Below, in pieces: positions 1-10,267 of a stretch of 64,000 bases of DNA. The notes under the pieces are model-generated. The model did no database searches. It had not been told where the DNA came from and was given only the letters and a program-made list of their open reading frames with translations. How positions within the stretch are numbered: the first letter of the stretch is position 1; each line of letters starts with the position of its first letter. A program made the position numbers and the translations under genes. The DNA comes from Hemileia vastatrix (taxonomy: Eukaryota > Basidiomycota > Pucciniomycetes > Pucciniales > Zaghouaniaceae), in contig JASXTE010000015.1 of NCBI GenBank assembly GCA_030280995.1, positions 24,608,501 through 24,672,500 of the forward strand. Direction: 5' to 3'.

Positions 1-1174
1 TAATCTTATTCAAAATTGTGAAAGAACTGTTAAATCTAATAAAAAATAAATTCCTGTTATGAGTAGCCCTAATGATGTAATTAGTAAATTGTCATTTGAT
101 GAGCCTTTACATTTAACTTCAAATTCTTTAATTAATCCTTCTCTTGCAATTAAAAATGATTCTTTTTCCTCTGAAGTTTATGCCTTACTTGAGAAAACTT
201 CTAAGGAGATATTGAAAGATTCAGTTGATTTTAATGTTGTAAAAGACAAAGTTTTGAGAGATGTATTAGTGCATGAAAGTGACATAATGAATAATTTGCA
301 TTTACATTGTAAAGTGAGTTCTTCTGTACAAAATACAGTTTATTTCAAAATAAAAGATACTTTGAATATTTCTCTTATTCAAGAAAAACAAATAAAAAAT
401 TATCATAAAGCTATTTCAGATTAAAATATTCATCTGAAAAAAACTACAAATGAGTTAAAACCCCTTATTGATTATAATTCTTCATTAAAAAGTGACAATA
501 ACACTACAGCAGATGCTTGTTTCACCATGGGGTGCAAAAATTACTCAACAGTTGTGCAATAGTTATGAAACAATTGTTTTGTGCAGTTAAGACCCACCTA
601 AGACCTTTAAGTTCCAAAACTAATTGCTACATAACTGTTGCATTATCGTTGCACCATTGTTGCACCCCAAGATGAAACCAATATTTATTGTAGTGTAAGT
701 CTCTACACAATGAGTTGAAAAAGCTGAAAATTTATTTCCAAGCTCTGAGTAACAAATACTCAGTTTTTGAGGACAGGAATATTTTATCCTTTGCAAAAAT
801 TAATGGCCAAATTTCTGAAATTATAGAGATAAAAAATTATTTATATGACCTACAGGAAAAATTCTCAGGCTTTCCTGAAAATAATTATGTTATAGATTAA
901 AATGTTACCCATAAGCTGAATAAACATAAAGAAAAACAGCCTGAACATAGTAGCTCTTTTCTTCTCCATATTTCAGCCATTAAACAACCTGACAATGAGT
1001 CTTTGAAATCTTTTGCAACTAGAAAAAAATATTTTAATGGCCATGAACCAGCTGCTTCTGTAAATAATAAAATTTCTGAACATCTGGCTAAACTTCAAGA
1101 ATTATTAATTTTAAAAAATTATAATCAAAAGATGGACCATCCCAGTAGTTAGAAGAATTGGCTTAAACTGGATC
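1..1174 (+). pseudogene. C0 gag relic, N-terminal and coiled-coil part
   Basis: Matches C1 gag from just after its 58-nt intron (C1 position about 11004). The longest open piece is 59-424 (121 aa, starting MSSPNDVISKLSFDEPLHL). A stop at 422-424 and the CACTA MITE at 502-695 break it; it resumes at 699 and has another stop at 898-900. The last matching bases before the next insertion are at 1170-1174. The family product is the structural Gag protein of a Ty3 element, and this part carries heptad-like leucine and isoleucine spacing. It is non-functional. Confidence 0.8.
502..695. mobile_element. 194-bp non-autonomous CACTA-type MITE
   Basis: The ends are CACTACA..TGTAGTG. The terminal inverted repeats are about 36 bp with mismatches; the clearest part is GTTTCACCATGGGGTGCAA against GTTTCATCTTGGGGTGCAA. 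It is flanked by the 3-bp duplication TAA (499-501 and 696-698), the size expected for CACTA/EnSpm. The C1 gag homologue lacks it and runs straight through, which confirms both borders. Short TTGCA or TGCAA motifs recur near both ends. It has no coding capacity. Confidence 0.85.
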
Positions 1175-1708
1175 TGTCAGTGTGCGCTAGTATCTAAGTA
1201 TGATTTAATAGTAAATATTAATGGTCCAACTACTTATTGATAAATTATTTAGTGATTAAACCTCAGGATAAGACTAATAAAATAGTTATTCTCAATTTAA
1301 ACTCACAATACTTGGATTTTTATGTGTGCTAGTGGTGGAAAATAGATCAATAAAATATAGTTATAGCTTATATAAAGATAATATAAATTTATAAATGCTT
1401 TAAAATATATTTATATATGATAATAATTTTTTTATAATGTTTATTTGAAGTTTAGTAATTAAGTGATGTCCAATAACCTGTCAAATCCTCCTTTACTTTT
1501 ACCAAAATCCACTGGAGTGCACAGACCTTCAATCCAGATGATGTCACTGCTATCCCCAGAAATTAAAGCACTTTGAGGGCCCATCACCTCCCCATGGCAT
1601 CCACTTCAAGCAGTTTCAACACCCAGACCTCCAGTAAGGACCCTTTATCACAATTAATGATGCCACAGACCCATACCATAAATAGAATAAACAGATAAAA
1701 GCGGATAC

Positions 1709-3208
1709 TGTCAGGCTAAGGTCAAGTACAAGGACGTGAACTAGCTTGAATAGTCAGTTGTCTAGAAGATTTTAATGGTCCTATATGAATACTGTAGTTT
1801 TAATCCACTAAGTTGTAAAATATAATCAAATATAAAGGTCTCAGTAATATAATTCTCACTATTCTTATATATGGCTTACAATCTTTGTAGTTGGTAGAAA
1901 AATAGATTATTTAATTCAGATACTATTCAAAAGTCTTATAAAAGTACTAATTGATATGTATTGTAATTTATTTGGTTATATTGGTTAAATTGTAATGATA
2001 AAGAATGTAGAAACAAGACCCGAAAACCTCCTCCTTTTATACACACTGAGTTCCCCAATAAATCCCTTGATATACCATCCAATACACAGTTAATGACGCC
2101 TCAAAACAACTAATAGACCTTCCCATCAACATCCCTAGTGACCCATGATATAATTAGACAAATAACAACCACCAGAATACTGTAATAATAAGGGAAATCT
2201 ATCAAAATTAAAGAAAAAGACAAAAAGAGAGTATATGCATATAAAACAATAATATAAAAGACTAAAGGAGACTTTTTAAGGTTAATAATAGCTTAATAAT
2301 AAGGGGGATTTACTGTAGAAATAATGGGGCTAATCCTGACATTATACTACGTGAAATTCCCATTCAAAAATAACCAAAATTGACTGAGAAACCACCCAAA
2401 AACTTAAAAAAGAGCGTGAGATGTGGGGTAACTACATGCAGTTCTTGGCAGGCGCTTGCACGGGTAAATCCTTGACTAAAATTAGGCGAATTTAAGCGTG
2501 GTGATGAAATAAAGTGCCAAGAGTGAGGTTATTAATGAAATTAGTGCATATAAACAAGGTCAATGCATTATTAATTAAGCTAGGACACTAAATAAGCGCC
2601 TGTCGCCTATTTTAGTGTGTTTCCCCACAGTGGGTGTAGAATGTGGGGTAATTATAGTGTGAAAAAGCTAACTTTGCTAAAAATGAAGCTATTCACACGG
2701 GAAAAAAGCAGGCAGTATGTGGCCAGTACACAGAAGCCATTTCTGGCATAAAAAACACCAAATTTGAAAAGTGTTATTTTTATGCATTTAAATAGCCAAA
2801 TCAATAGTTCTAAATGAGACAAATTGATCTGTCAAAGCGCATTTTTGATATTCTCAATTTTATAGCGCATATAGTCAACTTTTAAGTGAAATAAAGCGCA
2901 TTTCTTGTTTTTTGCATAAAACAATGAATATAACAGCTTTAAGTGTACTTAAAAATTATGTAGCCTTATACTTAAGGTTCTTAAGATTACCCTAACATAT
3001 TCCAACTTAATATTAAGTACATAAGACCTATAAAAGGTGGATATATGCGTGTATTTAAGGTGTTATAATGGCATTTTTTGTGTATTATCATAATTTTACT
3101 TATGTATACTATTTGTGTACTCTTATTTATTATTCCCATGTATAGTTCATGTGTTTAACATAACTTATAATCACTTTTTACTCAGTCCTGGAGATATACA
3201 GGCAGACA
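1709..3208 (-). repeat. Solo LTR, family A, nested in the family-B LTR
   Basis: Begins TGTCAGGCTAAGGTCAAG and ends ATACAGGCAGACA. Flanked by the duplication GATAC (1704-1708 and 3209-3213), where the inverted family-B copy is continuous. It is 1500 bp and highly similar to the two 1501-bp LTRs of A1, with scattered substitutions. The TATA-like run at 2036-2044 reads TATAAAAGG on the minus strand, so the LTR points to the left. Confidence 0.88.
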
Positions 3209-3549
3209 GATACCATAAAGAAACAGGTAAAATAACTCATCCAAAGAGTATATAATGAAAACCAAAGCATATACAGGAACAAAATTAACTTTTGAAGCCC
3301 CCAATAACATCCCCAAGCATCCATATTAACCCAGTAATCATATCCTAACCTATAACTCCATGAAAATCCATCCAAGGAATCAGATTAAGTTTTCCAAACT
3401 GGATATATGTACCTGAAATAGGTGTATATGCTTGTGCAGGAGTTGTGAGTCCACTGAATATGTCCATATGACCTAAAATAAGCAGAAAAATAAAGGTTAT
3501 AGGCTATTTAGAGGTTAAAACCCACTTATAGACCTAAATATACATAATA

Positions 3550-3747
3550 GGGGGTGTCAAAGTTAGAAATTTGTAATTATTTAAAAGGTATTTCACAACA
3601 CAAAATAAAAGCCACAAACTTGACCTTAATTAAAAGTCAAAAGGTATTTTTAAGTCACAATATGGAATTTTTGTAAAAATAATCATGGTTGATTGGGTGG
3701 AGAAAAGAGGTATTTAGAAATGGAAGATTTCTAACTTTGATACCCCC
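3550..3747. mobile_element. 198-bp MITE with GGGGGTGTCAAAG termini, TA-flanked
   Basis: Inverted repeats GGGGGTGTCAAAGTTAGAAA at the left and a near-perfect complement at the right (one G/A difference). It is bounded by TA on both sides (3548-3549 and 3748-3749) and is missing from the second family-B LTR at 32348-33524. TA duplication suggests a Tc1/mariner-type mobiliser; the G-run terminus is not diagnostic. No ORF. Confidence 0.75.
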
Positions 3748-4060
3748 TAATATATTTACATACTTCACTGAATATGAGGTTTATGTATACATATAAGCTT
3801 ATGTATTTCTATAATTACTTAATATCACTTAAGATAAGTATATTATGGCTCCATTAACACCTTAATAAGTATTATTAGGCTATGGATAAGCTATTTAAAC
3901 TACTATAAGTCATATAATAGTGTAATGATTATATATATATGTATTATAACCATATATATAAGTATTTTAAGCTTATTTTTAAGTAATGAGCTTAATGTAA
4001 TTAATGTTATCTTATTTTAAACATAAGAATAACTCATTCCTGGAGATAGCTAGGCTGACA

Positions 4061-4167
4061 GGATCAGTATCCCACCTTTGATAGTGACTCTTCATCTGAT
4101 TGGCAACACTTTGTCCAAAGAATTGATAATCTAAAAAATTCCTATAAATTTCCAGATGAAGAGATTT
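4061..4167 (+). pseudogene. C0 gag relic, capsid-like fragment
   Basis: Resumes the gag reading interrupted at 1174. It encodes a piece equivalent to C1 gag around the Asp-Trp-Gln-His-Phe segment (C1 about 12000), then is interrupted by LTR-D at 4168. This conserved block is the retrotransposon Gag capsid-type region. Non-functional fragment. Confidence 0.75.
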
Positions 4168-4973
4168 TGTCAGCCAGGCTACTAGACTTACCCAGTAAAA
4201 TAATTAATTTATTTACTGGTATGAAGCCACGCCTTCTATTTCTTAGGATATTATTAATTATATTATATTTACTTTATTATTACTTGCAATGAACTGACTA
4301 ATTACAATAAGTAAATTTAGTAAATATTTAAAATTAAAAATAATGTCCTTCATATTTTTATTCCCTAACACCATGCTCAATAACAGGTTGGAAGAGAAAT
4401 AAAAATATATTAATACTTTATTTTTAGAATTCAAATTTCTTTATTTAAAAATTTAAAATTCTATTAATGCAAAAAATTTAATTCAAATTATTCTAAACTA
4501 AGTGTGACCTTCAAAATTGAACTCTCAAATTATATCAAATAATTTGATATATAGTAAAAAATATTTTTTGATGCATCCTTATAGCACACTTTTGTTATTT
4601 GAAATTTCTTATTTTTGGAAATGTCTTTCTCTCACACTCCTGTATTGTAGGTGTTAACTCCATGTGCTCTCTCTCTCCTTTTGCCTATAAAAGTCCTTCC
4701 TTTTTGTGATGTTTTATTCATTCCTGACTTACTTTATTAAATTATCATTAAAAAAAATATTTATTACTACTAGTTATTGGTTTTAGTATTTACTTCTACA
4801 TAATTCTAAATCATTGATTATAATAATAATTATAAAATTTCTACCTCGTTTAATTGAGTAAAATAACATAAAAGATAAAGCATACATACCTTGTATTTGA
4901 AACCTACAAAATCCACCTTCCAACACTGTTAAACTCCACTGAAAACATTCTAGACCAAAAGGAGTACCCAATA
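4168..4973 (+). repeat. LTR-D: decayed solo LTR related to family C
   Basis: Starts TGTCAGCCAGGCTAC like family C and ends CCCAATA like the C0 3' LTR. It interrupts gag between codons that are adjacent in C1. The flanking 5-mers GATTT (4163-4167) and GACTG (4974-4978) fit a decayed duplication of GATTG, which is what the unbroken sequence would have. A TATA box TATAAAAG lies near 4686. It is 806 bp and AT-rich, with no gene. Confidence 0.7.
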
Positions 4974-4978
4974 GACTG

Positions 4979-5700
4979 TTTCTAAATTAATTTCTTTATT
5001 TTCCAATGTAGCTTTAATGTGGTATGGATCTGTCTTATTGGACAATCAACATTATACTTGGAAAGAGTGGAAAACATTAATTGAAAATCAATTTGGTGGT
5101 TCAAAATTATGACTTGCTCAACAGAGACTATATGAGACTGCTAAATATGCATCCTCCTCTCTTGAAAACCCAATTGTGCTCCTTATAAAAATTACAAAAA
5201 TTCTTAGAGCCATGGATCCTAAAATGTATTATGATATTAGGAGAGATATAATTCTCTATCAATTGCCAAATTCTCTGAGAGATTTGATTGTGGAAAGGAC
5301 TGAGCATGTAAGAGAGAATTCTTCCTTTATTAATATCTGTAATGAAGTTCTACTATATCATAGATATGAACCAAGGAATTATCCTTTAAAATCTTATCAT
5401 GACCAGCAAAAGCCTTCCAAAAAACTTCCAGACAAAGCTGGTAGACCTTCTGCACCAGTTGCACCAAAGAATTATGCAACTAACACTTTTTTTAAATGTA
5501 ACAAACCATGGAAGATAGGACATATTTGTGACAAGAAAATTCATCTTGTTGAAAAAACTGAGGAATCTGAAAATACTCAAGCTGATCTTGGTGATTCCTC
5601 AAGTGACCATAATAGCAATATCTCTTATGACCATGATTCTTCTCAAGAGTTTCTAGTTTTAGAAAAATATATCCAATATTTTGATAATTGGTCTTAAAAT
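4979..5700 (+). pseudogene. C0 gag relic, C-terminal part with zinc-knuckle remnant
   Basis: Continues gag from the LTR-D border. A TGA is at about 5109. The piece 5176-5697 (173 aa) keeps the region around RDLIVERTEHVRENSSF and a broken knuckle (FFKCNKPWKIGHICDKK, with the first Cys lost). At the site where C1 gag has a TAA stop, this copy has a sense Asn codon. It ends in a stop just before the protease region. Confidence 0.75.
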
Positions 5701-8439
5701 TGTGATTTTGATTTATCTTCTTCAGAAAATTCTGAAATCATTAAAGATATTACTGACACTTCAATTTTAATATCACCCTTGAGAGCAACAGTTATAATAA
5801 ATGGTAAAAATGTTGAGGCTATTCTTGAATCTGGTGCTGGAAGAAGTTTAGTGTCTGAGAAAGTACTAGCTTCAGTGGATAAAGATTATCAAAGTAAATT
5901 TTTACCTATAACATCTGAAAAATGGAAAGGTTATGGTTCTTTTGTATGTCCCATTGGAAAATATAAGACCACTGTGTTATTTAAATATAATGGTGGTTTT
6001 TTCAGAGCTATTTGTGAATTTGTCGTGATGAAAAATGATAATTTAAGCAATTTTTTTTTATGGGAAATGACATTTTAACCATGTTTGGCATTAAATTGGA
6101 TCCTGCAAACAATTTTTTTACCTTGGGCATGAATGGGAAAAGAAAGTTTAAAATTTCTTCCTCTAAAAATCATTCTGAACCCTTATTAAAATCTTGTAAT
6201 TCATTGATTTAATGTAAAGGTAGACAAACAGAGGAAATGGATGTATTATTGTCTGAAATTGACACAGCTTCTTTTGGTGATCAATTAACTAATGATCAAA
6301 AAGATTCAATATTTGCATTGATTAGATCTTTCCCTATGGCTTTTGCTAATGGTTTTCATGTGTTAGGATTGGTTAAAGATGAAATGAAAATTTCTTTATC
6401 CTGAAATTTGAATGAAATACCTCCTAGCCTTATAAAAATACCTTATCCTGCTTCTCCCACAAAGAGAAAAGATATTGAAGAAAATATCTCAACTTTATTA
6501 AGTATGAATATTATTGAAGAAGTGGATGTTACACCTAAATATTGTGTCATCTCTACATTTTTGATCTCCTATGAGAAAGATAAAGCTAGACTTTGTGGAG
6601 ATTATAGAGCATTGAATACATATACTGTAGATGATATTAAACCTTTACCCAGTATAAACTCTATACATTCTTCCTTGCAGGGTGAAAAATTCATCAGCTT
6701 TCTGGGTGGTAATAAATGTTATCATCAAATACCTGTTGAAAAATCCTCCCAAAATATTTTGATAATTGCAACTCATATGGGAATTTTTAAGTATCTTAGG
6801 AAACCCTTTGGCCCTAAAAATTCCCCTTCATTATTCCAAAAAGTAATGGATAACACATTTCATCAGGAAATAATTGAAGGATGGTTGATGGTTTATATTG
6901 ATGATATCATAGTTTTTTCTAAAACTTTTGATGAACATCTCCAACACTCAGGAAGAGTCTTCCAAAAAATGGATGAAATTAACATGACTCTATACTTGAA
7001 AAAGTGTAAATTTGGTTTTCAATCTCTGAAAGTCCTAGGTCATGTAGTTTCTGGATTAAAAATATGTGTAAACCAAGGTAAAGCTGCTTCTATCCAGAAA
7101 GTAAAAGCACCAACTTCTGTAAGGGAAATAAAAAGTTTTTTTTGAATGTGTGGCTACTATAGACATTACATTAAAAATTATCAAGTCATAGCCCTAACAC
7201 TTACCAAATTAACTAAAAAGGATGTGGCTTATATGTGGAATGAGGATACTCAAAAAGCTTTTGATACATTAAAGAAATGTTTAATGTCAGCTCCAATCCT
7301 TTCCCTTCCAGATTTTAGTAAGCCTTTTTTCCTCTATACAGATGCAAGTTTTATTGGACTTGGAGCTGCTCTACGCCAAAAACAAATTCTTAATGATAAA
7401 AGTTCAGAAGTAGTAATTTGTTATATTTCAAGAACCTTGAGAAAGAGTGAATTGAAGTATGGTGCCACTCAATTTGAGTGCTTAGCAGTTTTATGGGCTT
7501 TAGAAAAGCTTCATTGTTATCTAGATGATCAAAAGTTTGAATTAGTTACTTATTTCAGTGCTGTGAAATCCCTCTTGAACTTGAAAACATCAAATAAACA
7601 TATATTTAGGTGGCAACTTGCTGTTCAAGAATACAGAGGCAGAATGACTATTATTCACAGGGCTGGAAATATTCATTCAAATGTAGATATTTTGTCTAGA
7701 TTACCTCCTCCAAATGATGTATCCAATCAAGCTTATGTACCTGAAGTTGATACAGTAAATATACATGGTATACATATTGTTGATATGGAAGAGGAACTAC
7801 TGCAATTTATTCTGGATTCATATGATCAAGATTCTGATTTAAATAAATTAGTTACAATCTTGAATGATCCACAGAATGCTTCTATTCAAGCATTGATAAA
7901 AACTCTTCCTTCAAAGTACCAAAATGCTTTGAATAAAGAAAGTTTTCCATTCAAGATGATTATATTTATTACAGGAGAAAGCTTACAAATGTCATTGTTA
8001 TTCCTCCTTCAATGAAAGAAACCATCTTAAAACTTTGTCATGATGACATATTAGCAGGTCATTTTAATCTTGAGAAAACCATTATCAGAATTAAAAACAC
8101 TGCTTGGTGGTCTAATATGTCTGAGGACACTAAATTATATGTTGAATTCAGTGATTCTTGTCAAAAATATAAAAGATTCACAGGTAAATAAGCAGGATTT
8201 TTGAAACATATTGAAGTAACTGATGCTCCTTGAAAAATCATTAACATGGATTTTGTCACTGGTCTTCCTGTAGCAGGAAAAGAAAGTTATAACTCTTGTT
8301 GGGTAGTAGTGGATAGATTCACCAAAATGTGCGAATTTATTCCCACCCACAAAGATGTATCCACAAATGAATTAGCTTTCTTATGGTGGTCATACATGTT
8401 TAATATTGTTGGTGTTCCCAAAGCCATTATCTCTGATAG
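5701..8439 (+). pseudogene. C0 pol relic: protease, reverse transcriptase, RNase H, integrase start
   Basis: Domains in order are a protease remnant at 5779-6078 (ESGAGRS, with the catalytic Asp replaced by Glu), RT at 6408-7145 with the active-site motif YIDDIIVFSK, RT end and RNase H at 7146-8015 (LYTDASFIGLGAAL), then the integrase zinc-binding and core start (8020-8439). A frameshift lies in the poly-T at about 6050, with stops near 6210, 7144, 8190 and 8232 and another frameshift near 7960. C1 inserted at the integrase codons for SDRDP. Inactive, but a full match to C1. Confidence 0.85.
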
Positions 8440-9574
8440 TGTCAGCCAGGCTATTCCAGGAGTCCAGTAAATGATATGTAACTTATAAAACCTGAAAGAG
8501 TGGGTAAGAATTGTATTTAATGAATATAACTTAATATTTTATTGCATAATAAAATTATATAAGTATTTTATTATATACAAGTATTACATTAAATTTATTG
8601 GTTATATAAATTTTTATATACAGTTAAATTGAACATAATATAATATATTCTACAAATCATGGCGCATTTTTATGTATTTAATAATTATAAATTTATATTT
8701 AATTAATTGAAAAAAATATATTATAATTATAAGTGTAAAATTGACTTATAATATATTTAAATTAATTATTTAAATTTATATATTAAATAACACCTTTCAT
8801 ATAATACTAAACAATAATTAATGACGCTTCTTTTGACCCTTAATTGTGTCAGGAAAAACCAATTAATTAATTTATACTAAATTGAGATTAATTACATGTT
8901 TTGTTGCGTCAAAGTATTTTTTTGTTTCACTTAAAAATATCCTTAAATCAGACTGTACCATCTTTTTGGAATTATTTTTCTCATAGTTCCTATGTTCCAA
9001 TCTTGTTTAGTTATTCACTATTTTTACTTACTGATTTGGGAATTAATGGCGGGGAAATTGGATTCTTAATTGGGGTTTTAATTATTTGTTTCATGTTTTT
9101 CTCTACATTGTTATGTTTCATTTACTCTTTGATATATTTGTTTTATTCTATTCTAATCATTGTATTTACAAATATAGTAGCGCTTCAGAGGACCCATTGC
9201 CTATAAAAGGGCCTTGGATAATCCCCTGTAGCCTCATCACTTATTATACACTCAACAAATTAAATACTATTTTATTACGTTTATATTTTTTTATTAGTAA
9301 TAAAATTCTAATTAAAAGTCTATATAATATAATAAAGGTTGCTTTAAGTCTGATAGTAATTAAAGTGTTTGCCGCGCAGAACCCTTACATTAAATAGTAT
9401 TATTATTAATAAATTCTAAGTTTTTGTCATCTCTCCAAGTTGCTCGCCGTTGTTTCCCTCTTAAATAAATTAAATATATTATTGCCATTTATTTCTTTTA
9501 TATTCCCTTGTCCTTCTCCTTCTCTCCTCCTTTTTTCCTATTTTTCTTACCTTCTTCTAGACGACTGACCAACA
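8440..9574 (+). repeat. C1 5' LTR
   Basis: Starts TGTCAGCCAGGCTATTCC and ends ACTGACCAACA. Nearly identical to 16469-17604. It includes a TATA box and downstream T-rich sequence. The hydrophobic ORFs at 8901-9397 appear in both LTRs simply because LTRs are duplicated, and I do not call them genes. Confidence 0.92.
9202..9209 (+). promoter_or_regulatory. TATA box of C1 5' LTR
   Basis: TATAAAAG in the last third of the LTR. Identical at 17232-17239 in the 3' LTR, and similar at about 4686 (LTR-D) and 29151 (C0 LTR, TATAAAAC). Transcription would start some 25-40 nt downstream. Confidence 0.65.
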
Positions 9575-9576
9575 AC

Positions 9577-9592
9577 TGGGGACCTTTCCAAA
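9577..9592 (+). other. Primer-binding site of C1
   Basis: TGGGGACCTTTCCAAA starts 2 nt after the LTR, beginning with the TGG expected to pair with a tRNA 3' CCA. Family A has the closely related TGGGGGCCTTTCCTC at the same offset. I do not recognise the tRNA. Confidence 0.55.
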
Positions 9593-10267
9593 CGACAACG
9601 ACGATTGAGCCTGGCGACGAACGACAAAACGCACGGACCACCTAGCAAAAACAAAACTTTTGCCGCGACTGTGTTTTGAACTTGGGTTCGATATCTTAGG
9701 TTTATATTATATTAATTTTTATATTATTTTGAAGTGATTTTTTGATCACTATAGTAAGTTCACCTTTGCACCTCTCACTCATATTACTATATTTTTACTG
9801 CAATAACAGTGATTGTGGCTTAATTGCTGATTCACTGAGTGTAAGTGTTCAATTATTAAAAAATTTTTTTCCTAGTTGACCATTATAGAGTGTTAAATCC
9901 TCTTAGTCCTAGAAGAATTGACATTTTTATTAATACAAATTGAATTATTAAATTAATTTTTTTTATTATTGATCATTGTTAATTTTGGTTGACTTAAAAG
10001 TACTTTGTGCTTAGTCCCAAATATATTGCCATATTTAATATTGGTAATTAATTGGTTGAATTAACTTGATTGTTATTCCCAATTTAACCTTGCAATCCAT
10101 TATTTTTTTTAAAAAATTAATTTTTTATAATAATTACTTTATATTGAAAATTTTTTTTCTATAATTTAATTAATAAAATTTTTTTTTTATTATTTGGAGC
10201 AATTATTGACTAACCTTTATTATTTTTTTTTAATAAATAATAAGTAAATTAAAATCTTCCCACTAGT

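Larger units (their letters stand above)
1175..4060 (+). repeat. Solo LTR, family B, with nested insertions
   Basis: Starts TGTCAGTGTGCG and ends TAGGCTGACA, flanked by the 5-bp duplication GGATC (1170-1174 and 4061-4065). The interrupted gag reads correctly once the insertion is removed. A second copy of the same LTR lies inverted at 32348-33524. Without its nested solo LTR (1709-3208) this copy is about 1.38 kb. Part of the excess over the 1.18-kb copy is the 198-bp MITE at 3550-3747. No internal region is present, so it is a recombination remnant. Confidence 0.88.

Noticed and set aside
5386..5580. 64-aa minus ORF, and the similar one at 12452-12658
   Set aside because: Appears in both C0 and C1 only because the gag sense strand is conserved; no independent support.
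8901..9397. Hydrophobic ORFs of 101 and 103 aa, repeated at 16931-17427
   Set aside because: They lie in T-rich LTR sequence, and the second copy exists only because LTRs are paired. Membrane-like composition is expected of T-rich DNA.
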